DNA of 64,000 nt from positions 248,001 through 312,000 of the forward strand of contig NZ_JPUG01000062.1 of NCBI RefSeq assembly GCF_000739015.1. Reading direction: 5' to 3'. The notes below the pieces were generated by a model, which was given only the letters and a program-made list of their open reading frames with translations, was not told where the DNA came from and did no database searches. The stretch is from Microvirga sp. BSC39. Lineage in GTDB: Bacteria > Pseudomonadota > Alphaproteobacteria > Rhizobiales > Beijerinckiaceae. Each line of letters opens with the position of its first letter. Position 1 is the stretch's first letter. Below, piece after piece: positions 7,594 to 17,714 of the stretch. The translations under genes and the position numbers were made by a program.

Positions 7594-8300
7594 GAGCGCG
7601 CCTCCTCGGGTGCTGCAAGATAGGCGGCCGCGATGCCCGCGAGGGCGCCCGACGCGACGTGCCAGGGCGCGCCGATGAAGTAGTGCACGAGGGCCGCGAC
7701 AGCGGCGCTGGCGGCAACGGTGACAAGCGTCACGCGACTCTTCCCGAAGCCGGCCACGAGCCCGATGAACAAAGCCGTGAAGGCGAAGTCCGCGCCGATG
7801 CGCTCAGGGTCGCCGAGGAAGGAGCCGAGGATCGCACCGATCGTCGACGACAGCGTCCAGTTCGCCCACAGCACCACGGCCATGGCAAACCAGTAGGCGC
7901 CCGTCACGGGCCGCTCCAGGGCGCGGCGCTCGGACAGAGCCCAGGCCTCGTCGGTGAGGAAGAAATAGGCCAGCAGGGTCTGGACCCGCGACATGCGGAC
8001 CTTCGGCGTGAGCGATGCGCCCATCAGCACGTGCCGCGCATTGATCAGCAACGTGGCGAAGGCCAGCGTCAGGATCGGCGCGGGACTGATCCAGGTCTCG
8101 ATGGCGGCGAACTGCGCGCCGCCTGCAAAGACGAGCGCGGACATCAACATGACCTCGAGCGGCGTCATGCCTTTGGCGGCAGCCACCGCGCCGAACAGAA
8201 GCCCGATGGGAAGCGCCGCCACGGCCACCGGGGCGATGTCGCGCAGCCCTGCCTGGATGTCCCGGCGCGGTGTGGAGACGAAGGGGTTGGCCTGATCCAT
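7590..8300 (-). CDS. azlC: AzlC-family branched-chain amino-acid exporter subunit
   Basis: The 236-aa multi-spanning membrane protein carries the AzlC signature (DIAPVAVAALPIGLLFG near residue 20 and FAGGAQFAAIE near residue 57). Several in-frame starts exist; ATG at 8300 (MDQANPF) is best because GAGGA lies 6-7 nt upstream, while the earlier codons lack a ribosome-binding site. The stop overlaps the azlD start. An AraC-type regulator encoded just upstream on the same strand may control the pair. Confidence 0.9.
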   Translation of the reverse strand: MDQANPFVSTPRRDIQAGLRDIAPVAVAALPIGLLFGAVAAAKGMTPLEVMLMSALVFAGGAQFAAIETWISPAPILTLAFATLLINARHVLMGASLTPKVRMSRVQTLLAYFFLTDEAWALSERRALERPVTGAYWFAMAVVLWANWTLSSTIGAILGSFLGDPERIGADFAFTALFIGLVAGFGKSRVTLVTVAASAAVAALVHYFIGAPWHVASGALAGIAAAYLAAPEEARS

Positions 8301-8376
8301 GACATTCCTCATTGTCCCGGCCTTATGCAGGACGAACATCTCGGCGTCTTGGATGAAAGTGCTGTTCTAGGACGTG

Positions 8377-8428
8377 GAGCATCGGATGGGTCCCAAAAGA
8401 TGCAATCCACTTCTGGGTCCGATGCTCT
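8377..8428. repeat. Dispersed palindrome, GAGCATCGG type, overlapping an araC-type stop
   Basis: Ends GAGCATCGG and CCGATGCTCTA surround an inner CCCAAAAGA / CCACTTCTGGG core. Its right end contributes the TAG stop codon of the AraC-family gene (8429-8427). It lies between that gene and azlC. Confidence 0.8.
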
Positions 8429-9311
8429 AGGCAGTTCTATAAGCCCCCGGCGTCACGCCCATGCGGGCCTTGAACACCCGGTTGAGGTGGCTCTGGTCGA
8501 AGAACCCGCAGGCGGCCGCCACGTCGCCCGGGGCCTCGCCCTGCCCCAGCAGCCGGGTCGCGGCCCGGAAGCGGCGGTCGAGGAGATAGGCGTGCGGCGT
8601 CAGCCCGGTCTCCTTGGCGAAGGCGCGGATGAAATGGCTGCGCGACAGCCCCGCCAGGTGGGCGAGGCCCGCGAGATCCGCCTCCTCGCCGATATGGGCG
8701 TCGAGATAATCCCGCACCCGCAGGATGCCGGTCGATCCGTAGCGGACGCTCGGCAGCGCATCGAGATCGGCCCAGCGGGCGATCAGACGGCTCAGGAAGT
8801 CGATGAGCCGGGTGTCCTGCTCCATCTCGGAGGCCCAGCTGTCCTCCTGGCAGAGGCAGGCATGGAGCCGAACTTGAGCCTGGAACAGCTCGGGATCGTC
8901 GATGACGGAATGCCGGAACCAGGGCGGGCGGGAGAGCGGACGCCCTGCCACGTCCTCGGCGATCTCCTGCATCAGCTCCGGCGAGGGATAGAAGGTGCGG
9001 TACTCGAACCCGCCGCCATAGGGCTCGCCGTCATGGATCTCGTCGGGGCACACGACTGCCACGCAGCCTGCCGGAACATAGCGCTGCTCGCCGCGGTGGA
9101 AGAACGTCTCGCAGCCGGCCAGCACGGCCGCGATGGCATAGGTGTCGTGGCTGTGGCGGGCGTAGGCATGACGGCGGAAGGTCGCGCGCAGGCAGTCGAG
9201 GCCGCGATAGCGCGGCACCCGCCAGAAATGCGTTACGTCGCCCGCTCCGACCTGGGCAGGATCGAGCGAGACCTCCGGGGTGATCACCGTCATGGGCGCA
9301 CCATGCCACAT
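8427..9311 (-). CDS. AraC-family transcriptional regulator
   Basis: The 294-aa protein has an N-terminal cupin-type ligand-binding domain (HSHDTYAIAAVLAG near residue 45, then VCPDEIHDGEPY) and a C-terminal pair of helix-turn-helix motifs (LAGLAHLAGLSRSHFIRAFAKETG and the FFDQSHLNRVFKARMG recognition helix). I chose ATG at 9311 (MWHGAP), with AGGCAGG upstream. ATG at 9293 is possible, and a TTG at 9356 would overlap ligA. AraC proteins of this type often control adjacent AzlCD exporters. The stop codon lies inside a dispersed palindrome. Confidence 0.88.
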   Translation of the reverse strand: MWHGAPMTVITPEVSLDPAQVGAGDVTHFWRVPRYRGLDCLRATFRRHAYARHSHDTYAIAAVLAGCETFFHRGEQRYVPAGCVAVVCPDEIHDGEPYGGGFEYRTFYPSPELMQEIAEDVAGRPLSRPPWFRHSVIDDPELFQAQVRLHACLCQEDSWASEMEQDTRLIDFLSRLIARWADLDALPSVRYGSTGILRVRDYLDAHIGEEADLAGLAHLAGLSRSHFIRAFAKETGLTPHAYLLDRRFRAATRLLGQGEAPGDVAAACGFFDQSHLNRVFKARMGVTPGAYRTA

Positions 9312-9339
9312 GAGGGCCTGCCTGTCTTGGACAGGAGTC

Positions 9340-11688
<2,349 letters not shown>

Positions 11689-11776
11689 TTAAGGGAAGCG
11701 CGGGAGGCAAGGCTGCTTCGCTGCACTCCGGTGGAGCGGGCGAAGGATCGGGTCGGGACGGGAGTTCCGCCCGGAC

Positions 11777-12075
11777 GGGAAGCACCTTGGCCTCCCGCGC
11801 ACGGCTTTTCGACCCTGAGCCTCGCACTCCGGCGGGATCAGGGACGAACCCTCAGACCCGCTTCACGGCGCATCCTGTGCGCAGCCCTTGATGAAGATCC
11901 TCGGGCTGGCGAGGCTTGGAAGGCCGGCCCATGGCCCTGCCCGAACAGCAGCCATGCGCCTCATTCTCCACGCAGAGCCCTGGCGTATGGGACCAGCGTC
12001 TTGTCCCGCAGCGGCCAGAACCGCATCCCGCCTCCACAACCGACGCCTCGGGCGCGTCCCTCGCGAGGCAGGACG
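11777..12075 (-). ncRNA. Candidate LexA-controlled structured RNA, element 1 (upstream of ligA)
   Basis: The 524 nt between ligA and the LexA promoter contain no convincing gene. The transcript would begin near 12075. It starts almost at once with an 8-bp stem (CCUGCCUC at 12072-12065 with GAGGCGGG at 12034-12027) enclosing a GACGC/GCGUC hairpin (12058-12042). Further on, AAGCCGUGCGCG (11807-11796) abuts a 7-bp hairpin, GGGAGGC/GCUUCCC (11796-11777). Element 2 at 57 kb has the same parts in the same order. The 3' end is unknown; transcription may continue into ligA. Short overlapping ORFs on this strand (for example an ATG at about 12025 and an ATG-TGA overlap about 60 nt later) could be leader peptides but lack clear conservation. 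Confidence 0.5.
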
Positions 12076-12081
12076 GCACCA

Positions 12082-12125
12082 GTTATAGCCAAGGTTAGGA
12101 CGATTGTCAAGAACAAATGAAGAAC
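12082..12125 (-). promoter_or_regulatory. LexA box overlapping a consensus sigma-70 promoter (element 1)
   Basis: On the minus strand there is a perfect GTTC-N7-GTTC LexA box (12125-12111). It is followed at once by -35 TTGACA (12110-12105), a 17-bp spacer and -10 TATAAC (12087-12082). GTTC-N7-GTTC is the established alphaproteobacterial SOS operator. The operator lies directly against the -35, as expected for repression. Confidence 0.8.
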
Positions 12126-12144
12126 AAAATCTCACCCCCACCGC

Positions 12145-12176
12145 GTCATGGCCGGGCTCGTCTCGGCCATCCACGT
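12145..12176. repeat. Dispersed GTCATGGCCGGG hairpin
   Basis: ATGGCCGGGCT and a matching CTCGGCCAT form a hairpin about 20 nt beyond the LexA box. Repeats of this form are common between genes in rhizobia. The hairpin at 45-74 is related. The rest of 12126-12312 holds the SDR gene promoter region and nothing else I recognise. Confidence 0.5.
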
Positions 12177-12312
12177 CTTCGCGCGGATGAACGCCGGGAT
12201 CAGCGGAACAAGACCGATGATGACAGGTCCAGAGTATTCAGACCTGCCGTTGCGGAAGTTGACCTCTCGCGAGACCTCCACCCTCATAGGCGGGTTCTCA
12301 ACGTGAGTCGGG

Positions 12313-13359
12313 ATGCCTGCGATGGATGTGCTTGTGGTCGGCGGAACGGGATTCCTGGGTGGCGCCGTTGCGGATGCGGCGCTCGAGGCCGGCCACAGGG
12401 TGGCGATCTTCACCCGCGGCCAGACCGTCAATCCGGTGGTAGGAGCCGGGTTCGAGACGATCGTCGGTGACCGGCACAGCGACCTCTCAGCACTCCGAGG
12501 CCGCAGCTTCGACCTTGTGGTCGATACCTGCGCCTTCGCGCCCGACGCCGTGGCGAGCCTGCTCGACGCCCTGTCCCCGGCCATCGGCCGCTATGCGCTG
12601 GTGACGAGCGCTTCGGTCTATGCGGGTTTCGCCAAGCCCGGCCTGACGGAACAGGCGCCGACGAGCCGGGCAACGCCCGAGCAGATGGAGCTCGCGCGCT
12701 CGCTTTCCGTGGAGCAGCGCTCCAGCGCCGGATCGTACGGCACGGCCTACGGTCCGCTGAAACGGGAATGCGAACTGGTGGCGCTCGAACGTCTCGGCGA
12801 CCGGGCGCTCGTTCTCCGGTCGGGCCTCCTGGTGGGAGCGGGTGATTATACGGACCGGCTGACCTATTGGGTGCGCCGCGCGGATCAGGGCGGCTCCATC
12901 CCGGCTCCCGGAGATCCGCAGCGGCTCGTCCAGCTCATCGATGTTCGCGATGCCGCGCGCTTCATCGTCGAGGGTGCCGAGAAGGGGTTGGGCGGTGTCT
13001 TCAACCTCACCGGTCGTCCCTTCCCGATGAGCACCCTCCTCGACTCGTGCCGCCAGGTCGCGGGATCGGATGCGCGGTTCGTCTGGTGCCCGGATGAAGC
13101 TGTTCTGGCTGCGGGCCTCGAGCCCTGGAGCGAGGTTCCCCTCTGGCTGCCGTATGCTGATGAGCCGTTCCGCCATTTTCTGGAGATCGATACGGAAAAG
13201 GCACTCGCCCATGGGCTTCAAACCCGGCCGTTGAGTGAAACGCTCGCGACCATTCTCGCCTGGGACAGGACCCGCCGTGCAACGCCCCTGAAGGCCGGGA
13301 TGCCTCTCGAGAAGGAGGCTGCGCTGCTGGCGGCGGTCGAGGCAGAAGCAGCCGTGTGA
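12313..13359 (+). CDS. NAD-dependent epimerase/dehydratase (extended SDR) family protein
   Basis: The 348-aa protein has an N-terminal Rossmann dinucleotide motif (VVGGTGFLGGAVADAA) and an extended-SDR fold with a likely active-site Tyr/Lys region around SYGTAYGPLKRE. It resembles reductases that use NAD(P) on sugar nucleotides or isoflavone-like substrates; the substrate is unknown. ATG at 12313 is used; ATG at 12322 (MDVLVVGG) is equally plausible because neither has a strong ribosome-binding site. It is the only plus-strand gene between prmA/aminopeptidase and the dcw region, and it interrupts the usual recN-ligA neighbourhood. It is convergent with the M28 peptidase. Confidence 0.82.
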   Translation: MPAMDVLVVGGTGFLGGAVADAALEAGHRVAIFTRGQTVNPVVGAGFETIVGDRHSDLSALRGRSFDLVVDTCAFAPDAVASLLDALSPAIGRYALVTSASVYAGFAKPGLTEQAPTSRATPEQMELARSLSVEQRSSAGSYGTAYGPLKRECELVALERLGDRALVLRSGLLVGAGDYTDRLTYWVRRADQGGSIPAPGDPQRLVQLIDVRDAARFIVEGAEKGLGGVFNLTGRPFPMSTLLDSCRQVAGSDARFVWCPDEAVLAAGLEPWSEVPLWLPYADEPFRHFLEIDTEKALAHGLQTRPLSETLATILAWDRTRRATPLKAGMPLEKEAALLAAVEAEAAV

Positions 13360-13387
13360 ACCTGCAGCGCCTTCCCAGGCTGCGTGC

Positions 13388-14821
13388 CTACCGGTCCGGC
13401 ACGATCGTGCGCGCACTCAGCAGCACATGGGTCAGCGCATCGGTCATCTGCCCCAGCACCGCGCGATCCACGTTCTCGGCATTGTCGCAGGCCTTGTGGT
13501 AGCAGGGATCGTAGGGCTGCCCAGCCTGCCCGCCGAAGCGCGCGGCATGCTCTTCGCTCTTCGCATTGCCGGCGCCGGTGAAGAGGCCGAGTGTCGGGAT
13601 GTCCTTGGCCGCGAAGGCCGCATCGTCGGAGCCGAAGCCGCGCTGGTTGCGGGACCGCTCCTCGACGGCGAGGTTCCTGGACTCGAAGTGATCGGTGAAG
13701 GCCTGGATGATGCCGGCGGTCCCGGCGGTGCGCTCCGTCTGCGACAGCTGCACGAAGCGTCCGAAATTCGGCGAGCCGACCATGTCGAGGTTGATGTAGA
13801 ACCGGATCCGCCGCCGCTCCTCCTCGGAGAGCGCATCGAGGTGATGGCGCGAGCCGATGAGGCCGCGTTCCTCCGCGCCCCAGAAGGCGAAGCGGATCGG
13901 CGTGCCGGCGGCAGCCTCCTTGGCAAGACGCAGGGCCGTCTCCAGAACGGCCGCCGTGCCGCTGGCATTGTCGTTCATGCCGGGGCCCTCGGACACGCTG
14001 TCGAGATGGGCTCCGACCACGATGAAGCGGCCGCTCGTCTCGCCGCGATCCGCAAGCACATTCCGGGTGGAGCGGGTGCCCGTCTCCACATCGACCTTCA
14101 GGCGCACCCGATTGCGGGATGGATCCTGCGCTACCTCGGCAAGTCTGCGGCCCAGTTCCGTGGTCACGCCCAGCACGGGGATCGCCGCCTGGGTCGACAG
14201 ACGCCCGCCGAAGGTGCCGGTCTGGTCGCCGGTGCCCTGGTTCATGATGATGAGGCCCGCGGCGCCTGCCGCCTGGGCCAGCTCCGCCTTGGTCTGGAAC
14301 GGACAGGTGCCGCGCCGCACGAGGGCAATGTGGCCTGGAGTGAAGCCCGCGAAATCCTCGCGCTCGCAGCCGCTGGTGGATGTCTGCAGGGGCTCCTCGC
14401 TCAGGGCCAGATCCACCGCTTGGACCGGTGCCGTCACGTCGCCGGAGCCGGAGCTCATCAAGGTTCGCAACGCCTCCCGAGGCGGCGTGAGTACGTCGGG
14501 CTCTTCGGGCCTGGACACGAGAACCGGCGGAGACCGCTCGTCGAAGAACGGAAAGGTGAATTCCTCGAACCGGACCGTGTAGCCGGCGGCGCGCAGCCGA
14601 TCGGCCACGTACTCGGCGGAGCGGTCATAGCCGGGCGTGCCGGCCGCCCGATTGCCGCCGTTCGCCGTGGCGATGTCCTGCAGGGCCTGGACGTGACGGA
14701 AGGGGTCGGTCTGGGCGCCGGCTGCGGGCAGGCCGACATCGGCATGGGACGATGCTGCGCCCGTCAGGACGACACAGGCGGCAAGCGCGGTTCGGCGGAT
14801 GTTCGGCTGCAATCGGGACAC
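13388..14821 (-). CDS. Secreted M28-family aminopeptidase with PA domain
   Basis: The 477-aa exported metallopeptidase begins with a Sec-type signal (SRLQPNIRRTALAACVVLTG then ASSHA). A protease-associated domain follows in the middle (about residues 110-250, FAGFTPGHIALVRRGTCPF). The M28 di-zinc site comes last: VVGAHLDSVSEGPGMNDNASG, then the catalytic Glu-Glu in WGAEERGLIGS, Asp in NLDMVGS, and a late His in CYHKACDN. The GTG at 14821 is chosen because GGAGG lies 9 nt upstream and it gives a clean signal peptide; the frame opens to 14869. It probably degrades peptides in the periplasm or outside the cell. It lies downstream of recN with its own 113-nt gap. Confidence 0.9.
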   Translation of the reverse strand: MSRLQPNIRRTALAACVVLTGAASSHADVGLPAAGAQTDPFRHVQALQDIATANGGNRAAGTPGYDRSAEYVADRLRAAGYTVRFEEFTFPFFDERSPPVLVSRPEEPDVLTPPREALRTLMSSGSGDVTAPVQAVDLALSEEPLQTSTSGCEREDFAGFTPGHIALVRRGTCPFQTKAELAQAAGAAGLIIMNQGTGDQTGTFGGRLSTQAAIPVLGVTTELGRRLAEVAQDPSRNRVRLKVDVETGTRSTRNVLADRGETSGRFIVVGAHLDSVSEGPGMNDNASGTAAVLETALRLAKEAAAGTPIRFAFWGAEERGLIGSRHHLDALSEEERRRIRFYINLDMVGSPNFGRFVQLSQTERTAGTAGIIQAFTDHFESRNLAVEERSRNQRGFGSDDAAFAAKDIPTLGLFTGAGNAKSEEHAARFGGQAGQPYDPCYHKACDNAENVDRAVLGQMTDALTHVLLSARTIVPDR

Positions 14822-14934
14822 GCGGGGCTCGCCTCCATGGCCGCACCTCGTGGTGCGCCCGAAGGACATCGGGTTTGCGCGCGCCGCAACAAGTGCGACA
14901 GCCTGGCCCTCACACAGACGTGAGACTTACGCGT

Positions 14935-16611
14935 CTAATGCGCCGCCGCTTCGAGAAGGCGCGCGGCGGCCGCGCGGGCTTCCTCGGTGATGGTGGCGCC
15001 GGCGAGCATGCGGGCGATCTCCTCGCGGCGCGGGGTGGCCTCCAGCGGGATGACCCGGGTGGCGACCCGGTCCTCGGCGCCGCGCACGCCCTCCTTGGCG
15101 ATCAGGAAGTGGCTTTCGGCCTTGGCGGCCACCTGCGGCGCGTGGGTGACGGCCATCACCTGGACCTTGCGGGACAAGCGCGCGAGGCGCTGGCCGATGG
15201 CGTCCGCCACAGCACCGCCGACGCCGGTGTCGATCTCGTCGAACACGAGGGTCGGGGCCGAGCCCTTGTCCGCCAGCACCACCTTCAGGGCCAGCATGAA
15301 GCGCGAAAGCTCGCCGCCGGAGGCCACCTTCATGAGCGGGCCGGCGCGGGTGCCAGGATTGGTCTGGGCCCAGAATTCGACGCGCTCGAAGCCGCCCGCG
15401 TCGCGGCTCGCCTCGTCGGTGGTGATCTCGGTGATGAAGCGCGCCCGCTCGAGCTTGAGCGGCGGCAGCTCGGCCTGCACGGCGGCGTCGAGAGCCTGGG
15501 CGGCCTTCCTGCGGCCGGCGGACAACGCCTTGGCGGCCTTCACATAGGCGGCGTCGGCTTCGCTCAAAGCCTTCTCCAGGCCGGCGAGCTTCTCCTCGCC
15601 GGCATCGATGGCGGCCACATCCTCCTCGAAGCGCTGGCGCAAGCCAGCGAGCTCGTCGGCGGGTACGTCGTACTTGCGGGCGGCGGCGCGAAGCGCAAAC
15701 AGGCGCTCCTCCGTCTGCTCCAGCTCGCGGGGGTCGTATTCGGTGGCGCGGATTGCATCTTCCAGAGCAGCGCGTGCCTCGTCGATGGCGACCAGCGCGG
15801 CGTCGAGGGCCTTGACGCTCGGGTCCACCAGGGCCGGCGCCTGGGCGCCGCGGCGCTCCAGCTTGCGCACGGCGGCGGACAGCTCGTTGACCGGGGAGGC
15901 GTTGCCGGCCACCACCTCGTAGGCTTCGTTCAGGTCCGTCGCCACCTTTTCGGACTGCATCATGACCACGCGCCGCTCGGCGAGGCTCTCCTCCTCGCCG
16001 GCCAGCGGGTTGAGCTTGGTCAGCTCTTCGACCGCATGGCGCAGGAAGTCGGCCTCCTTGCGGGCTTTGGCGATGCGGTTGCGGTGATCCTGCAGGGCGG
16101 AGCGCGCGTCGCGCACTTTTCGCGCGGCATCGGAAACAGCCTGAACCTCGGACGACAGGCCGCCGAAGGCGTCCAGGATGGCCCGGTGAGAGACGGGGTC
16201 GACGAGGGCGCGATCGTCGTGCTGGCCATGGATCTCGACCAGGGTCGCGCCGATGCCCTTAAGGACCTGGACGCTGACCGGCTGGTCGTTGACGAAGGCG
16301 CGGGTGCGCCCGTCGGCCACCTGCACGCGGCGCAGGATCAGATCGCCGTCGATGTCGATATCCGCATCCGCCGCGATGCGACGGGCCGGGTGATCCATGG
16401 GGCAGTCGAAGACGGCCGTCACCTGGCCCTGGTTCTCGCCATGGCGCACGAGGCTGCCGTCGCCGCGGCCGCCGAGGGCCAGGGCGAAGGCGTCGAGCAG
16501 GATCGACTTGCCCGCGCCTGTCTCACCCGTGAGGACGCTCAGGCCCTCATGGAAGTGAAGCTCAAGCCTGTCGATGAGGACGATATCGCGAATCGCCAGC
16601 TGGATGAGCAT
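14935..16611 (-). CDS. recN: DNA repair protein RecN
   Basis: The 558-aa SMC-like ATPase acts in double-strand-break repair. Walker A (GETGAGKS) is near residue 30, long coiled-coil arms occupy about residues 160-370, and the ABC signature (SGGELSRFML) and Walker B (LVFDEIDTG) are in the C-terminal third. The length matches the family (550-560 aa). It begins 12 nt after bamD on the same strand, the standard alphaproteobacterial order lpxC-bamD-recN. No LexA box was seen directly upstream, so it is probably co-transcribed with bamD. Confidence 0.96.
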   Translation of the reverse strand: MLIQLAIRDIVLIDRLELHFHEGLSVLTGETGAGKSILLDAFALALGGRGDGSLVRHGENQGQVTAVFDCPMDHPARRIAADADIDIDGDLILRRVQVADGRTRAFVNDQPVSVQVLKGIGATLVEIHGQHDDRALVDPVSHRAILDAFGGLSSEVQAVSDAARKVRDARSALQDHRNRIAKARKEADFLRHAVEELTKLNPLAGEEESLAERRVVMMQSEKVATDLNEAYEVVAGNASPVNELSAAVRKLERRGAQAPALVDPSVKALDAALVAIDEARAALEDAIRATEYDPRELEQTEERLFALRAAARKYDVPADELAGLRQRFEEDVAAIDAGEEKLAGLEKALSEADAAYVKAAKALSAGRRKAAQALDAAVQAELPPLKLERARFITEITTDEASRDAGGFERVEFWAQTNPGTRAGPLMKVASGGELSRFMLALKVVLADKGSAPTLVFDEIDTGVGGAVADAIGQRLARLSRKVQVMAVTHAPQVAAKAESHFLIAKEGVRGAEDRVATRVIPLEATPRREEIARMLAGATITEEARAAAARLLEAAAH

Positions 16612-16623
16612 GGATGGTGAGGC

Positions 16624-17520
16624 TTAGCCCGTCCGCTGACCGACCTGGGGAACGCCGCGGAAGGCCTTGCTGATCCAGGACTGGGAGTCCTCGCGAGGCT
16701 CAACGCCGCCTTTCGTCAGAAGGGCGTGGGCGTCCCTGTACCAGGGAGAGTCGGGGAAGTTGTGGCCGAGAACGGCGGCGGCGGTCTGCGCCTCGCCCAC
16801 GATGCCCATGGCCATGTAGGCCTCGGTGAGGCGCTGAAGAGCCTCTTCCACGTGGCGGGTCGTCTGGTAGCGGGACACGACCTGGCGGAAGCGGTTGATG
16901 GCGCCCGCGTAGTTGCGCTTCTGCAGGTAGAAGCGGCCGACCTCCAGCTCCTTGCCGGCGAGCTGGTCGCTCGCGACCTGAATCTTCTTCTTCGCGTCGG
17001 CCACGTACTCGGAGCTCGGATAGCGCTGGACCAGTTCCTGCAGGGCCAGGATGGCGCGCTCGGACTTCTCCTGGTCGCGGGTGATGTCCGGGATCTGGTC
17101 GTAATAGGACGACGCCATCAGATACTGGGCGTAGGCCGCGTCCGTGGTGTTCGGATAGCTCTGAAGGTAGCGGCGCGAGGCCGTGATCGCCTCGTCATAG
17201 AAGCCGCCCTCGTAATTGGCGTAAGCCTCCATGATCAGGCCTTTGCGGGCCCAGTCCGTGTAGGGGTACTGCTTGTCGAGGCTGCTGAACTTGGTGACCG
17301 CGCCGTCGAAGTCGCCCTTCTGCACCCGCGCGAGACCGTCGTTGTAGATCTCCTCGGCGGGCAGGTTGGAGACGATCTCGGGCTTGTAGCTCGTATCCTT
17401 CTCGAACGGGTTCATCGACGAGAGAGTGTCGCATCCCGCAAGCCCCAAGCCGCAGACGCCAAGGATCAGGGCGCGGGCAGCCGCACCTTTCATACCCGAA
17501 TAAGCCTTCGCGAATGACAT
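16624..17520 (-). CDS. bamD: Outer-membrane assembly lipoprotein BamD
   Basis: The 298-aa lipoprotein is a component of the BAM complex that inserts beta-barrel proteins. The signal peptide ends in a lipobox (LGLAGC near residue 29), so it is lipid-anchored. TPR repeats follow, with YNDGLARVQKGDFDGAV and YPYTDWARKGLIMEAYANYEGG visible. GGAGG lies 10 nt before the ATG. The neighbourhood (lpxC upstream, recN downstream) is the conserved one. Confidence 0.95.
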   Translation of the reverse strand: MSFAKAYSGMKGAAARALILGVCGLGLAGCDTLSSMNPFEKDTSYKPEIVSNLPAEEIYNDGLARVQKGDFDGAVTKFSSLDKQYPYTDWARKGLIMEAYANYEGGFYDEAITASRRYLQSYPNTTDAAYAQYLMASSYYDQIPDITRDQEKSERAILALQELVQRYPSSEYVADAKKKIQVASDQLAGKELEVGRFYLQKRNYAGAINRFRQVVSRYQTTRHVEEALQRLTEAYMAMGIVGEAQTAAAVLGHNFPDSPWYRDAHALLTKGGVEPREDSQSWISKAFRGVPQVGQRTG

Positions 17521-17714
17521 GCTTCGCGGTCCTCCAAAAACCGTGCCCGAAATTTTAACGGTGCATCAAAGGTTCTTTAGCCCAAGCACATGGGCAGAGC
17601 CAAGCCCATAGCACAGGGTTTACCCAATAGGAATTAAGAAAGCCTGCACGAAATCATGCGGCCAATGGGCGCCTTGAAGCTAGGGAAGCCGAAGCAGTGC
17701 CTTAAGGAAAGAAT

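Noticed and set aside
5366..7726. A 786-codon minus-strand open frame opposite the aminopeptidase
   Set aside because: Antisense to an M24B peptidase with all metal ligands, and it also runs across the azlDC genes in another frame.
11863..12174. A 103-codon minus-strand open frame covering the element 1 promoter
   Set aside because: Its first codons would lie upstream of and through the LexA box, -35 and -10, so it cannot be translated as a whole from that promoter. Only a short internal part could be.
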